Assembly: GCA_020853405.1 (NCBI GenBank)
Contig: JADYYZ010000391.1
Location: 1-10,712 of the forward strand
From: Acetobacteraceae bacterium
GTDB taxonomy: Bacteria; Pseudomonadota; Alphaproteobacteria; Acetobacterales; Acetobacteraceae
Direction of reading: 5' to 3'
DNA length: 10,712 nucleotides
Position numbers and translations under genes: made by a program. Below, in pieces: positions 1 through 8,998 of the stretch; position 1 is the first letter of the stretch; each line of letters opens with the position of its first letter. The notes below the pieces were generated by a model. The model was not told the DNA's origin. It was given only the letters and a program-made list of their open reading frames with translations, and ran no database searches.

Positions 1-627
1 GGGGCGGGCGTTCCAGGCGATGTTGTCGAACTCGAACGCATACTGGCTGCTGGTCGCCACCACGCGGTCGAACCCGAGATCGGAGTTGATGTTGACATAG
101 AAGGTGCCGTTCAGGCCCTGGTCGCCGGTGGCCGAAGGCGTCACCTGGCCGCCGGTCAGCGTGCCGACCAGCGACGCGCCGTCGTAGAAGCGCAGCGTGT
201 TGTAGTTGTCCACCGATCCCCAGAGCAGGCCGAAATAGTGCTGCGGCGTGCTGAAACTGATCGTGACGCCAGCCCCGGCATGGGCGCCGGTCGAACCGGT
301 GCCGAGATAGCGCGTCGTGTCCACCCCGCCCGGCTGGTCGGGGCTGCCGAAGCCCAAGCCGTTGGCGCCGGACAGATAGGGCGCGGCGTAGCGGCCGGAG
401 AGGCTGCCCTGCACGACCGCGGCGTCGGGCACCAGCCCGAGCATGACCCCAGGCACGATCTGCTGGCTGGCGAGGCTGCCCAGCGCCAGGCTGTCGAGGT
501 TGCTGCGGCTGACGCCAGTGGGGGCGCCGCCGATGCCGGCGACGATCGTCAGCGCCGCGTGCGCGGGAGCGGCTGCGAGGGCGCCGACGACCAGGGCGGC
601 GACGCCGAGGGTGCGCATGCGTGCCAT
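1..627 (-). CDS. Secreted protein resembling Npun_F0296-type exosortase-dependent surface proteins (partial, C-terminus outside window)
   Basis: The reading frame runs open from an ATG at 627 off the left edge, giving 209 codons. Residues 1-25 form a signal peptide (MARMRTLG, then an Ala/Val-rich core ending APAHA before A). The mature part is Gly/Ser/Ala-rich and holds the stretch YFGLLWGSVDNYNTLRFYDG followed by a beta-rich region with FDRVV and FEFDNIAW. I recognise this pattern from the Npun_F0296 family of exosortase-dependent surface proteins, which normally end in a PEP-CTERM-like sorting tail. That tail would lie beyond the edge, so the family call rests on the N-terminal domain only. 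GGAGA at 634-638 is a good ribosome binding site for the 627 start; the in-frame ATG at 618 is a weaker alternative. A sigma-54 promoter match lies 54 bases upstream. The protein is probably exported and surface-anchored or released; its molecular function is unknown. Confidence 0.7.
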   Translation of the reverse strand, partial: MARMRTLGVAALVVGALAAAPAHAALTIVAGIGGAPTGVSRSNLDSLALGSLASQQIVPGVMLGLVPDAAVVQGSLSGRYAAPYLSGANGLGFGSPDQPGGVDTTRYLGTGSTGAHAGAGVTISFSTPQHYFGLLWGSVDNYNTLRFYDGASLVGTLTGGQVTPSATGDQGLNGTFYVNINSDLGFDRVVATSSQYAFEFDNIAWNARP

Positions 628-680
628 GTCGAGTCTCCATCTTCTGCGCCGATTGCAATAGGCGCGTGTGAGTCTCGAAA

Positions 681-696
681 AGCATGGGGCGTGCCA
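681..696 (-). promoter_or_regulatory. Sigma-54 (RpoN) promoter, -24/-12 type
   Basis: The minus strand reads TGGCACG-CCCC-ATGCT. The RpoN consensus is TGGCACG-N4-TTGC(A/T), so only one base differs, and GG (695-694) and GC (683-682) are exactly ten bases apart. The predicted start of transcription is near 670, leaving a leader of about 43 bases before the ATG at 627. From general knowledge, PEP-CTERM genes in several proteobacteria depend on RpoN and the PrsK/PrsR two-component system, so this promoter type fits the gene behind it. Confidence 0.72.
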
Positions 697-705
697 CGTG
701 AAGAC

Positions 706-727
706 AACCTTAGGGTGTGCTAAGGTT
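706..727. promoter_or_regulatory. Perfect 8-bp inverted repeat, candidate operator
   Basis: AACCTTAG (706-713) and CTAAGGTT (720-727) are perfect complements around a 6-base centre. It lies ten bases upstream of the -24 element, centred near -46 of the predicted start. It has no T-run in either direction, so it is not a convincing terminator. A repressor or activator site for the divergent control region is the simplest reading. Confidence 0.4.
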
Positions 728-794
728 TCGCCGTCCTCGAAAGGTTGGCGGGGTAGTCGGGTGTAAGGGTAGCCGACTCCCGGGCAGACTCCGG

Positions 795-823
795 CGTGTC
801 CCGCTGTAAAGCCGGCCGACACG
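795..823. promoter_or_regulatory. Inverted repeat CGTGTC-N17-GACACG, candidate enhancer site
   Basis: Two 6-bp arms (795-800 and 818-823) are separated by 17 bases. The site is about 125-153 bases upstream of the predicted sigma-54 transcription start, a normal distance for the binding site of an enhancer-binding activator. No match to a named regulator can be shown from sequence alone. The rest of 628-861 holds no open gene; a weaker 6-bp repeat (AGTCGG 755-760, CCGACT 773-778) is also present. Confidence 0.25.
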
Positions 824-861
824 GAACCGCTTCGCTCAGTGCACGGAAGTGCGGGGCGGCA

Positions 862-936
<75 letters not shown>

Positions 937-949
937 GCCCGGCAGCGGG

Positions 950-979
950 CAGTTACGATCGGAGTGCCGCGACTGTCAA
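950..979 (-). promoter_or_regulatory. Promoter of tRNA-Val (sigma-70 type)
   Basis: A perfect -35 TTGACA lies at 979-974 on the minus strand. After 17-18 bases comes a weak -10 (GTAACT or TAACTG). This would start transcription about 7 bases before the mature tRNA end at 936. The bases between -10 and start are all G/C-rich, as is usual at stable-RNA promoters under stringent control. Confidence 0.55.
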
Positions 980-1039
980 CGCCGCGGCGGCGTCGCGTGC
1001 GACCTTGCATCCGCCGCAATCCTGGCCCATGTGGCGCGC

Positions 1040-1873
1040 ATGCGCGTGCTGTCGGTGCTTGCCGCGTGCCTCGCCGTGCTGGCCACGCCGATCGCCGCGG
1101 CGGCGGCCGAGGGCGCGCCGGTGCGCGCGCGCTACGTCGCCTATGTCGCCGGCATCCCGGTGCTCGACCTCGAGGCCGAGGTCGCATTCGGCGCCGACGG
1201 CACCTATCGGCTCGCCACTGCCTTGCGCACCCGCGGCATCGCCTCGCTGTTCGTAAGCGGCGAACAGAACAGCCAAAGCGAGGGTGTGCTGCCGCGCCGG
1301 CCCGAGGAGCGCCTGCGGCCGGCCCGCTACGTGATGGACGGCACCTGGAATGGCCGCGTGCGCCGGATCGCGCTGGATTACGTAGCCGGCATGCCGGTGG
1401 TGCGCACCCTCGACCCCCCCAATGCCGAGGAACGCGAAGCGGTGCCGCCCGACCTGCAATCGGGCACGGTCGATGCGCTGAGCGCGCTCGCCGGCCTGAT
1501 GCGCAGCGTTGCCGAGACCGGGCGCTGCGAGGGCGAGGCGAAGATGTTCGACGGCCGCCGGCGCACCGACTTCGTCGCCGCCACGGTGGGCGAGGCGGTG
1601 CTGGAGCGCGACCGGCGCGGCATTTTCGCGGGAAGGACGACCGTCTGCCGGTTCGAGGGCCGCCAGGTTGCCGGCTTCTACCGCAACTGGGACCGCGAGG
1701 AGGCCGCGAAACCGCGCCAGGGCCGGGCCTGGATGGCGCGCCTTTTCGCCGATGCGCCGCCGCTGCCGGTGCGGCTTGAGCTCGACAGCGGCTGGTTCGG
1801 CACCGCCGTGCTGTACCTCACCTTCGTCGAGCGCACGGGCCTTGCGACCGCAGTCAGCCGGCCCGCGCCGTGA
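1040..1873 (+). CDS. DUF3108 domain-containing periplasmic protein
   Basis: The 277-residue product begins with a signal peptide (MRVLSVLAACLAVLATPIAA, then Ala-rich to about residue 23). The mature part has the usual DUF3108 features: RYVAYVAGIPVLDLE near the N-terminus, SLFVSGEQNSQSEG, a central CEGEAKMFDGRRRTDF, a second cysteine in TTVCRFEG, and a C-terminal LELDSGWFGTAVLYLTF. The two cysteines could pair in the periplasm. DUF3108 proteins are widespread exported beta-rich proteins of unknown function. An in-frame GTG at 1031 (three codons earlier) is an alternative start; neither start has a clear ribosome binding site, and ATG 1040 was chosen because it begins a normal signal peptide. 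The 3' end overlaps the convergent phosphatase gene by 20 bases. Confidence 0.82.
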   Translation: MRVLSVLAACLAVLATPIAAAAAEGAPVRARYVAYVAGIPVLDLEAEVAFGADGTYRLATALRTRGIASLFVSGEQNSQSEGVLPRRPEERLRPARYVMDGTWNGRVRRIALDYVAGMPVVRTLDPPNAEEREAVPPDLQSGTVDALSALAGLMRSVAETGRCEGEAKMFDGRRRTDFVAATVGEAVLERDRRGIFAGRTTVCRFEGRQVAGFYRNWDREEAAKPRQGRAWMARLFADAPPLPVRLELDSGWFGTAVLYLTFVERTGLATAVSRPAP

Positions 1874-2543
1874 GCACGCCAACGAGCGCCGGCAGCGCCG
1901 CGAACTCCCTCGCCACCGCATCCGCGCCGGGATCCGCCGCGCCATAGCCCCAGGCCGCCCAGATCGAGGGGATGCCGCAGCCCCGTGCCGCCAGCACATC
2001 GTTCGCGTGGTCGCCCACCATCACCGCCCGCGTCATGCCGGCTGCCTGCATGGTGGCAGAAAGATGCGCCGGGTCGGGCTTGCGCACCGGAAAGGAATCA
2101 CCGCCGCCGACCGCGACGAAGGCATCGGCAACGCCGAGCTGGCGCAGGATGGCACGCGCCGCTGCCTCCGGCTTGTTGGTGCAGACCGCCATCCGCGAGC
2201 CTGCCCGGCGCATCGCCGCAAGCGTCTCGGCGACGCCCGGATAGAGCACCGTCGCGACCGCGAGGTTGGCCTGGTAGTCGCGGAGATAGGCCGCCGTCGC
2301 CTCGTCCAGCTGGTCGGGCGTGGGTGCCCGCCCGTGCGCGGCGAAGGCACGCGCCAGCAGAACCCGTGCGCCGTCACCGACCATCGCCGCGACCTCGGCA
2401 ACCGGCAATGGCAGCAGGCCGAGCACGCCAAGCGTGCGGTTCAGCGCAGCAGCAAGGTCCGATGCGCTATCTATCAGCGTGCCATCTAGGTCGAATACAA
2501 TTGTAGGTGGCAGAGTAGTGCTCCCGTAACCGGATGTAACCAT
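1854..2543 (-). CDS. gph: Phosphoglycolate phosphatase, HAD superfamily
   Basis: The 229-residue protein is a HAD-family phosphatase with all four motifs: DLDGT with the nucleophile and acid Asp18 and Asp20, Thr122 in CTNKP, Lys155 in RKPDP, and Asp178/Asp182 in GDHAND. The helical cap between residues 25 and 95 and the overall length fit Gph, which dephosphorylates 2-phosphoglycolate (from DNA repair and photorespiration-type side reactions) to glycolate in the cytoplasm. Closely related HAD enzymes (for example pyrophosphatase PpaX) cannot be excluded. The start region is unusually AT-rich for the window, and no good ribosome binding site precedes ATG 2543. The gene is divergent from glmU and convergent with the DUF3108 gene. 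Confidence 0.85.
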   Translation of the reverse strand: MVTSGYGSTTLPPTIVFDLDGTLIDSASDLAAALNRTLGVLGLLPLPVAEVAAMVGDGARVLLARAFAAHGRAPTPDQLDEATAAYLRDYQANLAVATVLYPGVAETLAAMRRAGSRMAVCTNKPEAAARAILRQLGVADAFVAVGGGDSFPVRKPDPAHLSATMQAAGMTRAVMVGDHANDVLAARGCGIPSIWAAWGYGAADPGADAVAREFAALPALVGVLTARAG

Positions 2544-2598
2544 GATTTACCGAGATTCGGGCTGGACAGGCAAACCTGGTTCATTGAACAAGACGGCG

Positions 2599-3981
2599 AT
2601 GGAGGATGTGGCGATCATCCTGGCGGCGGGGCTGGGCACACGCATGCGCTCGCGAAAGCCCAAGGCGCTGCACGCGCTGGCGGGCCGGCCGATGCTTCTG
2701 CACCTGATCGCCGCGTGCGAGGCGGCCGGCTTCGCGCGGGCGGTGGTGGTCGCCGGCCCCGACATGCCGGGCCTTGCGGCGGCGGTGGCGCCGCACGCGG
2801 TCGCGGTCCAGCACGACCGGCTGGGTACTGCCCACGCCGCCCAACAGGCGTTGGCGCTGCTGGAGGATGCCGGTGGCGCCTGCCTGGTGCTGTATGCCGA
2901 CAACCCCCTGCTGCGCCCGGCGACGTTGGCCGCCCTTGGCGCCGCCCGCCCCGAGGGCGGGCTCGCCCTGCTGGCGATGCGCCCGGCCGACCCCGGCGCC
3001 TATGGCAGGCTGGTGCTGGACGAAGACGGCGGCGTCGGGCGGATCGTCGAATTCGCCGATGCCAGCCCCGAGGAGCGCCGCATCGGGCTGTGCAATGTCG
3101 GCGCCTTCCTGGCCAGTCGCGCCGACCTCGCGCGGTGGCTGGGCGCGGTCAGGAACGACAACGCCAAGGGCGAATACTACCTGACCGACATCGTCGCCGC
3201 CGCCCGGGCCGAGGGCCGCGCCGTGCGCCATGTCGAGGCAGACGAGGCGGAATGCCTGGGCGTCAACAGCCGCGCCGAACTGGCCCGCGCCGAGGCGGCG
3301 ATGCAGCAGCGCCTGCAGGGCGCCGCGATGGAGGGGGGCGCCACACTGGTCGCGCCGGAAACCATCTTCCTGGCTCATGACACGAGGCTCGCCGCCGACG
3401 TGGTGGTGCACCCGCACGTCGTGTTCGGCCCTGGCGTCGTGGTCGAGGAAGGGGCCGAGATCCGCAGTTTCAGCCATCTGGAAGCCTGCACGGTCGGTCC
3501 CGGCGCGCTGGTCGGGCCGTTCGCGCGGCTGCGGCCCGGGGCGGTGCTGGGCGCCGGCGCCCATGTCGGCAATTTCGTCGAGCTGAAGAACACCATGCTC
3601 GGCGATGGTGCCAAGGCCAACCACCTGAGCTATCTGGGCGACGCCGTGGTCGGCGCGCGGGCCAACATCGGTGCCGGCACCATCACCTGCAATTACGATG
3701 GCGTGGGCAAGTACCGCACCGAGATCGGCGCGGGCGCGTTCATCGGCAGCAATACCGCGCTGGTGGCGCCGGTGCGCATCGGCGCGGGCGCGATCGTCGG
3801 CGCCGGCAGCACCATCGTGCACGACGTCGCCGATGATGCGGTTGCCGTTGCCCGCGGCGAACAGAGCGTGCGCGAGCGTGCGGCCGAGCGCTTTCGCCAG
3901 CGCCGGCGCGCGGCCAAGGCGGGGGCGAAGGCCGACGAGAAGGCTGGGGCGAAGGCGGGTGGGGTCAAGAAAGAGGTCTGA
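2599..3981 (+). CDS. glmU: Bifunctional UDP-N-acetylglucosamine pyrophosphorylase / glucosamine-1-phosphate N-acetyltransferase
   Basis: GlmU acetylates glucosamine-1-phosphate and couples it to UTP, giving UDP-GlcNAc for peptidoglycan and lipid A. From ATG 2599 it has 460 residues, the normal length. The uridyltransferase half shows LAAGLGTRM (8-16), Lys22, GTAHA (76-80), YADNPL with Asp101, NVGAF (166-170), KGEYYLTDI and Asn223. The C-terminal left-handed beta-helix shows NFVELKN, the catalytic His342 in NHLSYLGD, and GAGTITCNYDG. Hexapeptide repeats run from about residue 255 to 415. The tail from about residue 430 is Arg- then Lys/Ala-rich and carries a short repeat. An in-frame ATG at 2542 would add 19 residues (MIYRDSGW...) that do not resemble GlmU and would overlap gph; neither start has a strong ribosome binding site. 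glmS follows after 3 bases, so the two are co-transcribed. Confidence 0.97.
   Translation: MEDVAIILAAGLGTRMRSRKPKALHALAGRPMLLHLIAACEAAGFARAVVVAGPDMPGLAAAVAPHAVAVQHDRLGTAHAAQQALALLEDAGGACLVLYADNPLLRPATLAALGAARPEGGLALLAMRPADPGAYGRLVLDEDGGVGRIVEFADASPEERRIGLCNVGAFLASRADLARWLGAVRNDNAKGEYYLTDIVAAARAEGRAVRHVEADEAECLGVNSRAELARAEAAMQQRLQGAAMEGGATLVAPETIFLAHDTRLAADVVVHPHVVFGPGVVVEEGAEIRSFSHLEACTVGPGALVGPFARLRPGAVLGAGAHVGNFVELKNTMLGDGAKANHLSYLGDAVVGARANIGAGTITCNYDGVGKYRTEIGAGAFIGSNTALVAPVRIGAGAIVGAGSTIVHDVADDAVAVARGEQSVRERAAERFRQRRRAAKAGAKADEKAGAKAGGVKKEV
3916..3956 (+). repeat. In-frame 24-bp-period direct repeat in the glmU tail
   Basis: A 17-base unit at 3916-3932 recurs at 3940-3956 with one mismatch, a period of 24 bases or eight codons. 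It encodes AKAGAKAD / EKAGAKAG in the flexible Lys/Ala tail. Replication slippage is the likely origin; the tail lies outside both enzyme domains. Confidence 0.7.
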
Positions 3982-3984
3982 ATC

Positions 3985-5808
<1,824 letters not shown>

Positions 5809-5933
5809 CGCGCCCGCGGCAGGCGAATCCGCACGCTCTGCCGCCGGCGCCCCACGGTTGAGAATCCTCTCCCTCGCCTTCCCGGGTAGCTTGGCCTAGG
5901 CTCTGTCCACGTACCTCCGGGAGGAATTTCGCC

Positions 5934-7412
5934 ATGTTGAACGTAAGCGCCCCCCTCGCGCTGAAGGATGCCTCGCTGTTCCGCCAGGCCTGCTATGTCG
6001 GCGGCAAGTGGATCGAGGCCGACAGCGGCCGCAGCATCACCGTGGTCAACCCCGCCACCGGTGAGCCGCTCGGCACCGTGCCGGCGCTCGGCCAGGCCGA
6101 GACCCGCCGCGCGATCGAGGCGGCGAATGCCGCCTACCCCGCCTGGCGGGCGATGACCGCCAAGGAACGCGCAACCATCCTGCGCAAGCTGCACGACCTG
6201 ATGCTGGCCAACGCCGATGACCTGGCCGCGATCATGACCGCCGAGCAGGGCAAGCCGCTGACCGAGGCCAAGGGCGAGGTCGTCTACTCCGCCAGTTTCG
6301 TCGAATGGTTCGCCGAGGAAGGCAAGCGGGTCTACGGCGACACCATCCCGCAGAACGCGCGTGGCAGGCGGATCATCGTGCAGAAGGAGCCGGTCGGCGT
6401 GTTCGCCGCGATCACGCCCTGGAACTTCCCGAGCGCCATGATCACCCGCAAATGCGCGCCCGGCTGGGCCGCCGGCTGCACCGGCGTCGTGCGCCCTGCC
6501 TCGCAGACGCCGTTCAGCGCGCTGGCGCTCGCCGTGCTGGCCGAGCGCGCCGGCATGCCGCCGGGCGTGATGAACGTGATCACCGGCCCGTCGAACGAGA
6601 CCGGCAAGGAGCTCACCTCGAACCCGATCGTGCGCAAACTGTCGTTCACCGGCTCGACCGAGGTCGGCAAGATCCTGATGGCCGAGTGCGCCGGCACGGT
6701 GAAGAAGACCAGCATGGAGCTCGGCGGCAACGCGCCCTTCATCGTGTTCGACGATGCCGACCTTGATGCCGCCGTGCAGGGCGCGATGGCGAGCAAGTAC
6801 CGCAATACCGGCCAGACCTGCGTCTGCGCCAACCGCATCCTGGTGCAGGAGAAGGTGTACGACGCCTTCGCAAAGAAGCTGGCCGAAGCGGTGAAGGGCC
6901 TGAAGGTCGGCAACGGCTTCGACGAGGGCGTGAGCCAGGGGCCGCTGATCAATGCCGCGGCGGTGGCCAAGGTCGAGGAGCACATCTCGGATGCCGTTTC
7001 GCACGGCGCGAAAGTGTTCCTGGGCGGCAAGCGGCACGCGCTGGGCAAGAACTTCTTCGAACCCACCATCGTCACCGGCGTCACGCCGGCGATGAAGATC
7101 TTCCACGAGGAGACGTTCGGCCCCGTGGCACCCTTGTTCAAGTTCAAGGACGAGGCCGAGGCGATCACGCTTGCCAACGACACCGAGTTCGGCCTCGCGG
7201 CCTATTTCTATTCGCGCGATGTCGGCCGCATCTTCCGGGTGGCGGAAGCCCTGGAGTTCGGCATCGTCGGCATCAACGAGGGCATCATCTCGACCGAGGT
7301 CGCCCCCTTCGGCGGGATGAAGGAAAGCGGCACCGGGCGCGAGGGCTCCAAGTACGGCATCGAGGAATATCTCGAGGTGAAGTACCTGGCGCTGGGCGGC
7401 ATCGGCGGCTGA
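5934..7412 (+). CDS. gabD: NAD(P)-dependent succinate-semialdehyde dehydrogenase-type aldehyde dehydrogenase
   Basis: The 492-residue protein is a full-length aldehyde dehydrogenase: PWNFP (162-166, with Asn164), FTGSTEVGK cofactor loop (238-246), general base Glu262 in MELGGNAPF, catalytic Cys296 in NTGQTCVCANR, and the C-terminal EETFGPVAP and PFGGMKESG. The GQTCVCANR and RKLSFTGS wording is that of GabD, which oxidises succinate semialdehyde to succinate at the end of GABA breakdown; glutarate-semialdehyde dehydrogenase is the main alternative. Arg187 stands where the family normally has a cofactor-contacting Lys (GVVRPASQTP instead of VLKPASQTP). A strong ribosome binding site, GGAGG at 5920-5924, precedes the ATG. 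The 125 bases after glmS and this site suggest a new transcript, with glutathione reductase as second gene ten bases downstream. No gabT is nearby. Confidence 0.88.
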   Translation: MLNVSAPLALKDASLFRQACYVGGKWIEADSGRSITVVNPATGEPLGTVPALGQAETRRAIEAANAAYPAWRAMTAKERATILRKLHDLMLANADDLAAIMTAEQGKPLTEAKGEVVYSASFVEWFAEEGKRVYGDTIPQNARGRRIIVQKEPVGVFAAITPWNFPSAMITRKCAPGWAAGCTGVVRPASQTPFSALALAVLAERAGMPPGVMNVITGPSNETGKELTSNPIVRKLSFTGSTEVGKILMAECAGTVKKTSMELGGNAPFIVFDDADLDAAVQGAMASKYRNTGQTCVCANRILVQEKVYDAFAKKLAEAVKGLKVGNGFDEGVSQGPLINAAAVAKVEEHISDAVSHGAKVFLGGKRHALGKNFFEPTIVTGVTPAMKIFHEETFGPVAPLFKFKDEAEAITLANDTEFGLAAYFYSRDVGRIFRVAEALEFGIVGINEGIISTEVAPFGGMKESGTGREGSKYGIEEYLEVKYLALGGIGG

Positions 7413-7422
7413 CGCAAGCCGC

Positions 7423-8796
7423 ATGGACTTCGACGTCGATCTGTTCGTGATCGGCGGTGGCTCGGCCGGCGTGCGGTGCGCTCGCATCGCCGCCGGCCAC
7501 GGCGCGCGCGTGGGCGTCGCGGAATCCCGCTTCTGGGGCGGCACCTGCGTGAACGTGGGCTGCGTGCCGAAGAAGATCCTGGTCCAGGCCAGCGAGTATT
7601 CCGGCCACTTCGCCGATTCCCGTGCCTTCGGCTGGCAGCTCTCGGTCGCCGGCCACGACTGGCCGACCTTGCGCGAGGCGACGCTGGCGGAAACCCGCCG
7701 GCTCTCCGGCATCTATGTCTCGCTGCTGACGAATGCGGGCTGCACCGTCTTCGACGCGCCCGCCCGCTTTCTCGACCCGCACACGCTCGATGTCGGCGGC
7801 AGGCGCGTGAGCGCGGAACGGATCGTGATCGCGACCGGCGGCCAGCCGGAGCGCCCGGGGATCCCGGGCGACGAGCACGGCCTGATTTCCGATGATCTGT
7901 TCACGCTGGAGAACTTTCCCCGTCGCGTGGCGATCATGGGCGGCGGCTACATCGCGGTCGAGTTCGCTGGCCTGCTTGCGGGCCTCGGCGCGCAGGTCAC
8001 GCTGCTCTATCGCGGCGAAAAATTCCTGCGCGGCTTCGATTCCGACCTGCGTGACGGCCTGGCCGAGGCGATGCGGTCCTCCGGCATTGATCTCCGCTTT
8101 GCCACCACCGCCGGCGAGATCGAGCGGATCGGGCCGGATACGCGGCTGCATCTGTCCGACGGCTCACGGCTCGATGTCGATGCGCTGTTCCTGTGCACCG
8201 GGCGCCGGCCCAATGTCGCGGGCCTCGATCTCGCCGCGGCGGGCGTTGCGAGCGCACGCGGAGGCGCCATTCCGGTCGATGCCGGGATGGCGACCAACGT
8301 GCCGCACATTTTTGCGCTCGGCGACGTGACCGACCAGGTCAACCTCACCCCCGTCGCCACCGCGCAGGGCCACGCGCTGGCCGACACGCTGTTCGGCAAC
8401 CGCCCGCGCAGCATCAGCCTTGCCAACGTGCCGAGCGCCGTCTTCAGCAGCCCGCCGATCGCAACCGTGGGCCTCACCGAGGAGGACGCCGCCGCCCGCG
8501 GCCCCGCCGACATTTTCGTCACGCGCTTCACGCCGATGCGCCACACGATCAGCAAACGTGCACGACGCACAATGATCAAGCTGGTGGTGGACAGCGCCAC
8601 GCAGAAGGTGCTGGGTGCGCACATGCTGGGCGAGGACGCGCCCGAGATCATGCAGGGGATCGCGGTGGCGATTGTCGCCGGTGCCACCAAGGCCGATTTT
8701 GACCGCACCATCGGCATTCATCCGACCGCGGCCGAGGAGTTCGTGACCCTGCGCACCCGCACCCGCGAGGCAGGGCAGCCGCCACGAGATCCGTGA
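7423..8796 (+). CDS. gor: Glutathione-disulfide reductase
   Basis: This flavoprotein reduces oxidised glutathione with NADPH in the cytoplasm. The 457 residues show the FAD motif GGGSAGVRCAR (11-21), redox-active Cys42/Cys47 in GGTCVNVGCVPKK, the second dinucleotide fold GGGYIAVEFAG (173-183) followed by Arg197 and Arg203, which in this family hold the 2'-phosphate of NADPH, the FAD-binding GDVTDQVNLTPVA (300-312), and the C-terminal catalytic dyad region HPTAAEE (His433, Glu438). The NADPH arginines favour Gor over lipoamide dehydrogenase or mercuric reductase. It begins 10 bases after the dehydrogenase stop without a clear ribosome binding site, so translation is probably coupled. No strong terminator follows. 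Confidence 0.94.
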   Translation: MDFDVDLFVIGGGSAGVRCARIAAGHGARVGVAESRFWGGTCVNVGCVPKKILVQASEYSGHFADSRAFGWQLSVAGHDWPTLREATLAETRRLSGIYVSLLTNAGCTVFDAPARFLDPHTLDVGGRRVSAERIVIATGGQPERPGIPGDEHGLISDDLFTLENFPRRVAIMGGGYIAVEFAGLLAGLGAQVTLLYRGEKFLRGFDSDLRDGLAEAMRSSGIDLRFATTAGEIERIGPDTRLHLSDGSRLDVDALFLCTGRRPNVAGLDLAAAGVASARGGAIPVDAGMATNVPHIFALGDVTDQVNLTPVATAQGHALADTLFGNRPRSISLANVPSAVFSSPPIATVGLTEEDAAARGPADIFVTRFTPMRHTISKRARRTMIKLVVDSATQKVLGAHMLGEDAPEIMQGIAVAIVAGATKADFDRTIGIHPTAAEEFVTLRTRTREAGQPPRDP

Positions 8797-8890
8797 TCAT
8801 CGCCCGCAGGGCGTCGGCCAGGTCAGTCGGGCAGGGCCGGCGGCGGCGTTGCGGCGCTGTGGCCTTCGAGGGCGGCTCACATAATACCAG

Positions 8891-8915
8891 CGGCACGAGA
8901 CTTTGACTCGTGCCG
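8891..8915. repeat. Perfect 9-bp hairpin
   Basis: CGGCACGAG and CTCGTGCCG flank a 7-base loop (ACTTTGA). It lies 94 bases after gor and could stall or protect the gor transcript, but has no T-run to make it a classical terminator. It is the left-most hairpin of the 8884-9030 element. Confidence 0.7.
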
Positions 8916-8998
8916 AGGCGCCGAGGGCGCCCGCCGCCGGTGCGGCGAGCCAAGGCGGAAGAGCCGCCGCCCGGCGCTTGAGGACGATGAAAGACCCA

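Noticed and set aside
3982..3984. glmS ribozyme or riboswitch
   Set aside because: Only three bases separate glmU and glmS, so there is no leader to hold the ribozyme, which is moreover typical of Gram-positive bacteria.
5816..5844. Inverted repeat GCGGCAG / CTGCCGC after glmS as terminator
   Set aside because: Seven-base stem with a 15-base loop and no following T-run; too weak to call a Rho-independent terminator.
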